Source: Prochilodus magdalenae
Lineage: Eukaryota > Chordata > Actinopteri > Characiformes > Prochilodontidae
NCBI GenBank assembly: GCA_024036415.1
Contig: JAMWET010003877.1
Location: 33,665 to 97,664, forward strand
Direction of reading: 5' to 3'
DNA: 64,000 bases
How positions within the stretch are numbered: position 1 is the first letter of the stretch; the number at the start of each line of letters is the position of its first letter. Positions 56,111-64,000 of the stretch are shown in pieces. A program made the position numbers and the translations under genes. The notes beneath the pieces were generated by a model. It worked only from the letters and a program-made list of their open reading frames with translations, made no database searches and was not told the origin of the DNA.

Positions 56111-58020
56111 AAACCTCATTTCTGTTGGACTTGGCTAGCTTAGCTAACGAAATGCAAAGACTCCAGTACTGGTTTGACTGAAGTGGTGCCCTGCCATCAC
56201 AAGTGTTCACAATTAAAGCTTGTACCAGGGAGAGTAATTGACTGATTGGTTCTCAGGTGACAAAAAACCAGAAATAAAATTTGTTCTGTTGTGTTTAAAG
56301 CATGCTAGGCTAAGCTAATGCAAGTGTGTGGTACCGGAGTTGCTTCTGGTGAACCGGTAAATTCCAGAGGATAAATGTTCATATCGTAGATCACAGATTT
56401 GAATATCTGGGTTTGTTGTTGTGGTGCAGCCCACCACAGTACAGTCTCAGTAACAGATTTAACTTTCAATTTCATTGACTCTTGGTAGCTTCTGGTGGAG
56501 TTCTATACAGCCATGCTCTCTAAAACTAAGGTTTGGCACATCCAGACCCATCTATTCTGAAACAAACAACGTTAAAACCTCCTTTCACTTTTCTCAGTTT
56601 TACTTTGCCATTTTGTTTCCAAAGTCCTGTTTTTGGTTTAATTTGAACCGGGTCAGACCTGACGAGCTGCCATTATATATAAAATATTTAAATTAAAAAG
56701 TATGATATATTTTAAGAGTGCATGACTCGAGAGAAAATGTGGACTTGGACAAAAACTCTTTTACTGATCATGGCAGCAGGGGACACCACCACCACCCAGC
56801 ACTACTGGACAGCCAGGATTGGCAGGGCATGAGTAGCCACACAGTGCTCCCTGATGGTAGACACTGCACTGCTATCCCACTAAACAACTCCCACACCCCA
56901 GAACGTAATTACACGAGCAACACCTGTACGTGGGCCGGTAGTGGGAAGCTACATTGCTGCCTATTATCAAAAGTTGCCATCTTGGCAACCTCACAAATAA
57001 ACTCTATCAACTGAATCTCTTAAACTCTGTTATACTGCAACCAAAATCCAGTAACATTATACAGGGTGTCTCAAAAATAAGAAACCATCAAATATATAAT
57101 AAGCGGTTTGACTGACAGCGAACCAGTGGTAGACACACACTATGGGTAAAGGGGAAACCCTCTTAGGCTATGGCACCAACATGAAGGCCATCTTGAGTGC
57201 TGCCATCTTGGATTCCCCATCGGTTTTTCAAAAGGGAAGGGAAGGAAGGGAACGGTGGGGGGCTTCATGTTTCTGAACTTGATTCGTTCTCATATTAAAA
57301 CACTGAGTTTTACATGAAACCAAAACACCCGGCTATACGAGCTACAGAACATGTTTGATATGCTGTCCACTTTGTGCACATGTTAAGGCTATTCACCGTT
57401 CCTGGTGAAATTTCCCACCACATCATTTGGCTGAATACTGCACAAGTGCCAACAATTATGTCTTTAAGATTTTACCATTTAACCTTCTGTATCTTCACAG
57501 AATCAGTGAGAGGGGGTTAATCAGGAGATAGTGTAAACTATTTGGGAAAGTGAGTCTTATGAGAGTTGTGTTCACAACCTTGCCCATCTGCACCTAAGGT
57601 TCCCACAATTCAGGAACCCCATACATCACACACATACTATGATCACAGGTGTGGTGAGGGCAACTGTTACACAGTCACAGGATTCTATTACATCCCAGAG
57701 CCTGACTTTTTATATACAGCTTTTCCTGATGTCCCCAATAGGGCAGTGGTCACAGAGCTGAATTGTTTTATAATCCATAAGATTCCATTAAGAATCCATT
57801 AACTTGCCTACAGACGTCGCTCTAGATCTCCTGAGTACTAGATTGGTTGTCGCACCGGTTTCTAAATAAAACCATTGTGTGTGTGTGTGTGTATGTGTGG
57901 GTATATATAATCAGTACTCATAAAACGAAACATAAAACCATAACCAGAAAAACTACACAAGGATAGAAAACTGCAGTTTGGCTATAACAAAGACTTCACA
58001 AAGAACTGGAGTGGTTTACA
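56111..58020. other. Intergenic with weak repeat traces
   Basis: A GTGTGT run lies at 57876-57900. TACAGGGTGTCTCAAAAATA at 57061 looks like a transposon terminus but I found no partner end. No gene recognised. Confidence 0.35.
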
Positions 58021-58207
58021 AGGTGTATAATTTTTATTATTCTGTATATGGTTCAATTACAGGAACCATAAAATATGATCCACCTTTCCAAAGAAAAAAA
58101 AAAGCATCTCCAAAACAGCAAGATTCATTCTAGTGCAATTCAATAGAACCCCGAACTTTTTCCCAAGCAGTTTTAGGCCATTTGTTTCGGTCCATTCATG
58201 ATGAGAT
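58020..58207. repeat. Paralogous segment matching 49630-49805
   Basis: Shares CAAAGAAAAA-AAGCATCT-CAAAACAGCAA, GCA-TTCAATAGAACC and CATTTGTTTC-TTCAT with the sequence just upstream of the CD225 exon at 49818. This shows that the duplication includes the upstream flank. Confidence 0.7.
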
Positions 58208-58440
58208 GGTTGGTGTAGCTCAGCAGATAACACCACTACCTGTTAAGGAGCCATCACCACACGTGGGAGACTGGGGGTTCGAATCCCAGTCTGGATGACT
58301 ATCAACTGTGCTACACACCAATAAGAGTCCTTGGGCAAGGCTCCTAAACTGCACACTGCACGGCCCACCTGTAATATGATTAACCTTGTAAGTCGCTCTG
58401 GATAAGAGACGTCAGCTAAATGCCATAAATGTAAATGTAA
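58208..58440 (+). mobile_element. tRNA-derived SINE-like element, copy 4
   Basis: Head GGTTGGTGTAGCTCAG, B box GGTTCGAATCCCAG, tail GTCGCTCTGGATAAGAG and a terminal TAAATGTAAATG. It lies at a break in homology between the 49.7-kb and 58.1-kb duplicated segments. Confidence 0.85.
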
Positions 58441-58519
58441 TGAGATTAGAGGTACCAGCCAACAAACTTCACAAAGCCTAAAAAATCTATACAGGCCTCA
58501 CTGTGCAGCGTTGTCCAAT

Positions 58520-58555
58520 TTCACCCAGAAGGAGCTACTTATCCTTCTGGGTGAA
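58520..58555. repeat. Perfect 14-bp hairpin
   Basis: TTCACCCAGAAGGA, loop GCTACTTA, then the exact complement TCCTTCTGGGTGAA. It directly abuts the 639-bp palindrome. Confidence 0.9.
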
Positions 58556-59193
58556 TAATATATGGCAATGTATCGGAAAATATAGTGCAATTATATTAAA
58601 ATAATACAATGTCATATATGGGAAATAAGTGCATAATATTTATATAGTGATAAATATATTTACAATATATTGTATAATTACATAAGGAATTGCTGCTTTT
58701 CGTATATTGTATGGTATGGTAGTATAATATATATTTACTTATATATTGTAATATATTTACAATATATATTATATAATAATAGACATCATATGTATTTCTC
58801 CCATATGTGTTTGCATATATCTGATAACATATATAGTTTTATATATGTGACAATATATACATACTTGTATTATTGCCACATGTATGTATGAAAATTATTC
58901 TCACATATATTAAAACTATAATATATTATCATATATGCAAACACACTATGGAGAAATACATATGATGTCTATTATTATATATATATTGTAAATATATTAC
59001 AATATATAAGTAAATATATATTATACTACCATACATACAATTAACGGAAAAGCAGCCAATTCCTTATGTATTATACCAATATATGTGAAATATTTTATCA
59101 CTATATAAATATATGCACTTATTTCCCATATATGGATCATTGTATTATTTAATATATTGCAACTATATTTTCCGATACATTGCCATATATTAT
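58555..59193. mobile_element. 639-bp AT-rich near-palindrome (foldback/MITE-like)
   Basis: The outer arms are exact for 30 bp or so (ATAATATATGGCAATGTATC at left, its complement at right). Matching continues inward with small differences past ACAATG, GGGAAATAAGTGCATA and TTCTC-CATATG-GTTTGC to a centre near 58874. There is no coding potential. Target-site duplication not evident. Confidence 0.85.
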
Positions 59194-60280
59194 CGTTTCA
59201 TAAGGGACCCAAGCCTGCCATGGGTGGGTGAAGACGAGAGTGAGGTGCAAGACAGTACAGTACTCGGCTGTCATGTCAGACCTGTTCTTTTTTCTGATTA
59301 ACTTTGAAATGACATATCCTTTACTGTCTCAGTGTATCAAGATTTGTACAAATTCCCACAGCCCATCTTTCAGAATGTATGGAGCTTCAAATTCAAATGA
59401 CCAGAAGCTTCATGGAACACAATGTGACCTCTTATTTGTTATTTCTTCCTTTGGTGTCAGTTTGAAGAGAGGAGACTGCCCTGGACGTGACCTGGGTTTA
59501 TCGAGCTCTGGCTCCAGCATGCCTGAATGCGATCTAAAGTTACAGTTTAGAGAAGTTCAGAGTGAAGTCTACAGAATAGCCGAGGCCTTTGTACAATGCC
59601 TGTTCTCAGCTCCTCCCAGAGGGTAAGAAATGTTCCAAAGGAGGATAAGCTTTTGGTTCCATATGGTGTACAAAACGGGAAGCCCAAGTAGAAAATCAAC
59701 CAGGTTTTACAACAGTTCCTCATGTAAATTTTTGTTAGTGCATATCCCAGTCACTTTAATGGCGCCCCGTGGGTGTTCCTTTGCAGATTCAGGTCATGTG
59801 AAGGGCGTGAAACAACTGAAGTGAGGATGCCCCCAACATTGATCATTACAGAATAGGAACAAGCTGGGTCACAAGCTACCACACACTAGGCAATCCACAA
59901 CACAGCCTTTTTGCAGCGGTCCCCCACCCCCCCCCCCCCCCCCCCCCCCACCCTTTAAGTACGGCTGCGGAGAAGCAAGGGGGCTATTCCACAAGGTTTT
60001 GACGTAGAATCTTTTGAGTAATGCCTGTCCTTGTACATTATGTAAAATATTTCCATCACTGGTATTCCTACATGGATTAAACCTTGTTAGTTTAAACACC
60101 GCATCTGTTACCCCCCTCTCTAATAAAGCTTTTTACTATGGAGATCAGGCGTCCGTGTTATGACAGTGTTGATATGCCGAGGCTTTGATCACGTTTATAG
60201 CAGCAGTGAATCCTTGAGATCCTTGGAAGCCCCTCCCTCTATTGGCCTTGCCCATTAGGAGATTAAAGAGCGGGAACGTT
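59194..60280. other. Unassigned segment with open frames and poly-C run
   Basis: An open plus-strand frame covers 59228-59626 (132 codons, includes SFGVSLKRGDCPGRDLGL) with no family I recognise. A poly-C run at 59930-59949 produces a poly-Gly frame on the minus strand. This may be transposon-derived. Confidence 0.3.
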
Positions 60281-60294
60281 GGAGTATATATTTT

Positions 60295-60299
<5 letters not shown>

Positions 60300-60325
<26 letters not shown>

Positions 60326-60326
60326 A
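60300..60326. repeat. Poly-T run
   Basis: 27 or so consecutive T, 50 bp upstream of the decayed CD225-like exon. Confidence 0.93.
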
Positions 60327-60378
60327 TCGACCAGCAGAGAACCAACTGAGAGAACCAGCAAGTCACCCGTCCGTTGCA

Positions 60379-61136
60379 TGGACCCCAAAAAAGAAGAAGT
60401 GGAGATGCATCACCAGCCTCGCAAAATCAAGAGTAACAGTGCTGTGTTCAAGTCACCTCCACCCGTACAACCAGCCAGTCTAACTACCCTCGGTGCCCAG
60501 CCCTTTGGATTCAGTATCAGGGGGTCGTATCCAGGGCATATCAGGGGCTGCATCAGGGAGCAGCTCAGTGAGCACCTCATCGGGCCTGCATCAGGGAGCA
60601 TCTCATGGGCTTGCATCAGGGACCAGCTCAGGGCTGCATCAGGGCTGCATCGGGAGCATCTAGGGGCTCATCAGGGGCTGCATCAGGGGAGCCGCTCGGG
60701 GCGCTTGCATCAGGGAGCAGCTCAGTGGCTGCATCAGGGAGCAGCTCAGGGCTGCTTCAGGGAGCAGCTCAGAGGGCTGCATCAGGGCTGCATTACAGGG
60801 AGCAGCTCGGGGGCTGCATCCAGGAGGCAGCTCAGGGGCTGCAATCAGGGACCAGCTCAGGGGCTGCATCAGGGGCTGCATCCAGGACCACCAACAGGGG
60901 CCATATCAGGGGCTGTATCAGGGGCCTCATCAGGGAGCGCATCCATAGGGCATATCAGGATCGGTATGGCAATCAGCAAGTTTTCACTGTGCAGCCTAAC
61001 AGGTTTTGTGTGGGCACCAATGACCAGGCTTCCCGTATATCCTGATTTATATGATTCTACTGCCGTCTTCCACCATGCTGTGCTGCTGTTTACCACTGGG
61101 CATTGCCGGCTGTCGTCTGCTCTTGTATTTTAAGTA
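60379..61136 (+). pseudogene. Decayed CD225-family exon 1 with minisatellite insertion
   Basis: Starts with a coding-like N-terminus (MDPKKEEVEMHHQPRK, then VFKSPPPVQPASL), runs into a long repeat region, then shows QQVFTVQPN and a CD225 core MLCCCLPLGIA. The matching part of the 49.8-kb locus is IFTVQPT and LLCCFCLPL. Reading these segments as one protein needs frame changes, there are in-frame stops around 61042-61055, and the splice donor that reads GTAAGT at 50001 reads TTAAGT here. I call it a pseudogene. A rapidly evolving gene with sequence errors is the alternative. Confidence 0.5.
60540..60960 (+). repeat. Degenerate minisatellite based on GGGGCTGCATCAGGGAGCAG
   Basis: Irregular tandem copies of 10-21 bp variants such as GGCTGCATCAGG and GAGCAGCTCAG. 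It stays open in more than one frame over most of its length, which explains the long overlapping open frames here. It sits inside the CD225-like locus between the N-terminal and CD225 parts, so it may be an expanded coding repeat. Confidence 0.8.
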
Positions 61137-61139
61137 TGA

Positions 61140-63670
61140 CTTTGAAAGTTTGAACCACCTCACTCATTTGTCTGGCTTGTGTTTGTCTAGATTTTCTACT
61201 TGAGACGTTTGAATAGCATCATTGGGCAAAAACGCGCCACACTACTTCAGTTGGTTGTACTTGATCTAGACGCAACAATTTTCACTAGGGGTTGGTATGT
61301 GTTTGTGAGTGCAGAGGGGATGGGAAAATGATTTAAATTGTGGCATAACTCAATAAGTGTATGGCAAAGTGTTTCTTGGGCGATGGGTCAGTCGGATTCA
61401 TCTTTTTGTAGCTCAGTGATGCTCCGTGTTTTAGATGCGTTTTAGCAAACCCTTTGGACAGTGTGTTCTTACTTAAATTAAATTATTGATATTTTTGGCA
61501 AACATTTGTATATTTTAGATCTTTTTATGAAAAATTATTTTTTCCCCGCCACTGTCTGCTGACCATCATATTTTTATTTAGTTCCTGAAGTGGCCCTTTT
61601 TTCATGACCCAAGTAAAATCCTGAAGATGAAGGTTACTTTTAGAGTGACATAAGAGTGATCAAGATGAGCGACATAAAGCACAATATAAGACTCATCCTG
61701 ATCATATCATTTATTTCACGTCTCTGTAAACCAGTGGCCCCCAATGACACAACAAATGTGAACATGTCTTCGTAATGAGGAGTCATACACTGCAGCCCTA
61801 CTATACATACCTACCTCTCTAGGCAGCAGTTGATGGACTGTTTCAGCTGCTAGCCCACCCTGTGCTGAAATAGAGATTAATATAGATGATAAAAAGGTGA
61901 ACTGAAATGAGACACACGATGTTCACAGGGCCAGAAAATTCGCACAGGTCCTGTTCCGTTCGTTATGAGGTTCTTATATAGGATTGGAAATTAATACTCA
62001 TCACACATTAATATTTAAGTCAGTTTACCGCGTTGTTCTGTATACATATCAACACTTTACAAGCATGCATAACAATATAACGGTTGGTAAGAAATACAAT
62101 TTCCTGTAAGGTAGAAACATCTGCACAGCCGTGAGTTTTTGCCTAGTAGAAGCACCATGTAAACTAAAGTCCAGAATACCATGCAACAAAAATAACAATA
62201 CTGTAAAATTGAACACATGATGAATGAATGAATGAATGCCTACAGGCCAAATAAATGGCTTTTATTTTTATATATACAGTATGTGTGTGTGTATGTGTGT
62301 GTGTATGTGTGTATGTGTATATATATATATAAAAAAATAGTTACAGGACCTTATTAAGTATATATATATATATATATATATATAATGTGTATATATGTGT
62401 GTGTGTGTGTAATATATATATAAAATAAAGTGTTCCTGTTCCTGTTTGAATCCACATTACAGGACCTTATTAAGTAACTGCTTAATAGCCTTCACTTTTT
62501 TCATACCTGAAGACAACAGGCTAAAACTACACTGAAATAAAAAACGGTAGATTTGTCTGAAAAGAAAGAAAAATTGAAATATCTCAGAATCCTTTTGTAA
62601 GGCTGGTTCTTTTTGCGGTCTTGTTGGGCAGTATCTGAGAGCCCTAATGACCCCACTTTATTGCTTCATGGTTCTTAAGCTAATAATCCATTAAGCAATT
62701 ATCCAGTTATTTTAAATTATTGGTCAGAAGTTGTGGTGCCTCTCGTGCAATGCTGATAGAAACATGTGAATGGTTGTCATCCAACGTTCATGATGAGGAA
62801 ATCAGATTGTTTGTATTACCGTAAAAGAGTCAGTTAGATACGCACAAACTACCCTTACTGGGAATGGGGTTTGCTCAGTTTCTAACTTTACCAAGTGACA
62901 CCTACAGATCTGGCATACAAAAACTCCACTGTTGGTGAAATAATATGCCTTTAGTATGGATCTTTTTACGACACATTGGTGTTATTAGTTGTAATATATA
63001 GACCACTCAATATTAAATAGTAGATTTTACTGGCTGATTGTGGCAGAAGTGTCAGAAAGCCAATTTAGTAAATCAATTTCTGCTTCTAGAGAGTATAGTG
63101 TGGGCCACTTACTGTATTGGAATAGTGTAGAACGACCATAATTTTCATGAGTGTTTGTCCAGAGGTTTACAAATGTGTATAATGGTGCAACCCAATGTAG
63201 CTCTGACCTCTCATCTGCTTTGATCTAAAAATTGCGTATCATAAACATTTTGTGAATGAATGATGGATGCACAGCTTTTAACAGGTGCCAGTGAAGTCAT
63301 TTATTTAACGTGCAATTTTGTTTCTTCCGCATGGAGGATATGAGACTTTGGTCAGGGGAAAAAGGCCTAGATGTGGTTTTACTGTCATTTTTACACTCTA
63401 CATTTTACCAAGCGGTAGCATTTGGAAAATGAACAGAACAGTAGACTGAGAAGCTGGCAAATAAGAAACCCACTTCAGCCTCATTTGAAAAACATCTTAC
63501 GCCTTGACCGTTTTGTTTTACAGAGAAGGACGAGTGTAAACATCTCGTCGCTCCTGTTAAACAGTGGAGTTCTCCCCACAGTCCACATATCCTATGTCCA
63601 GTTCGGGTGTGTAAACAGTCGAGACTGTTGTGTAGCAGTTCCGGATTTTTGGGATTGCTCAATTTAAAGG
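61140..63670 (+). repeat. Non-coding paralogue of 50.1-50.65 kb
   Basis: Three collinear blocks match the region downstream of the 49.8-kb exon: 61150-61190 to 50095-50140, 61780-61930 to 50145-50290, and 63410-63660 to 50390-50640. Unmatched sequence between them includes GT/TA microsatellites at 62276-62420. No exon recognised. Confidence 0.55.
62276..62420. repeat. Compound (GT)n(TA)n microsatellites
   Basis: Two neighbouring arrays, GT/TA at 62280-62330 and TA/GT at 62359-62420. Confidence 0.9.
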
Positions 63671-64000
63671 ATAGGTTTTCCATATATGTTACCTAAGGCA
63701 ATGTATTATTGTCATACAGTCCAACATCCTCTGTATATATGTATAACAAGTGAGCTCTGCTCTGACTGCAGTGTAAACACCAAGAGACACAAATGGGTAA
63801 AAAAAAAAAATCAGACATTTTCAGTTCCGATTTGGTACTCTTTCATGAGTGGAACTGAAATCTGACACATATCCGATACACAGCAGTGTGATAGGTTCAT
63901 ACCATATACTATATATATATATATACACAACAATTCTGTATGACTTATATTTGTTTTCCTCATTCGACAAAAAAACAAAAGAAGGACACGAGTGTGGACA

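Noticed and set aside
60279..61133. 284-codon frame as one intact protein
   Set aside because: The repeat region is open in several frames, and the CD225-like core and its upstream part lie in other frames than the long one, so the full frame is not a credible protein.

Overview
This is a vertebrate nuclear genome window, almost certainly a teleost fish. The evidence is long GT-AG introns, abundant Tc1/mariner elements with TA target sites, tRNA-derived SINE-like elements of a type common in ostariophysan fish, L2-like and L1-like LINE fragments, and many microsatellites. The main gene is a complete gastric proton-pump gene (ATP4A type). Zebrafish and other stomachless cyprinids lack gastric ATP4A, so this is probably a fish with an acid-secreting stomach, perhaps a characiform, catfish or gymnotiform. 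That lineage guess is inference.

1-20.6 kb: a complete H+/K+-ATPase alpha-subunit gene on the minus strand. I resolved 23 coding exons from ATG at 20400 to the stop at 1840. They encode 1028 residues with every catalytic motif present and no frameshift or stop. The first exon (4 codons) and last exon (9 codons plus stop) are tiny and are not visible as open frames. A TATA box lies about 170 bp upstream of the ATG. Introns hold one tRNA-SINE, a second SINE-like element, a Tc1 end fragment and microsatellites. The far left edge (about 90-350) is CpG-rich and may be a promoter.

20.6-31.8 kb: no host gene recognised. It holds Tc1/mariner elements (two with intact ends and TA flanks), a duplicated GA-rich segment, an LTR-like stretch and a degenerate LINE reverse-transcriptase fragment.

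31.8-33.4 kb: a small two-exon gene on the minus strand for a 91-residue CD225/dispanin membrane protein (the superfamily of IFITM). Neither exon appears as a usable open frame. 49.8-50.0 kb carries, on the plus strand, an open first half of a second CD225 domain ending in a consensus splice donor. 60.4-61.14 kb carries a third, decayed relative with a minisatellite-expanded N-terminal region. Flanking non-coding sequence around the second and third loci is also homologous, so this is a local duplication.

33.4-64 kb is otherwise repeat-dominated: a minus-strand L1-like LINE split by a probable hAT-derived insertion, L2-like LINE ends, a deleted Ty3/gypsy element, further Tc1 transposase relics, a 600-bp GA array and a 639-bp AT-rich palindrome at 58.56-59.19 kb. 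ATP4A and the CD225 genes are neighbours only; nothing in the sequence ties their functions together.
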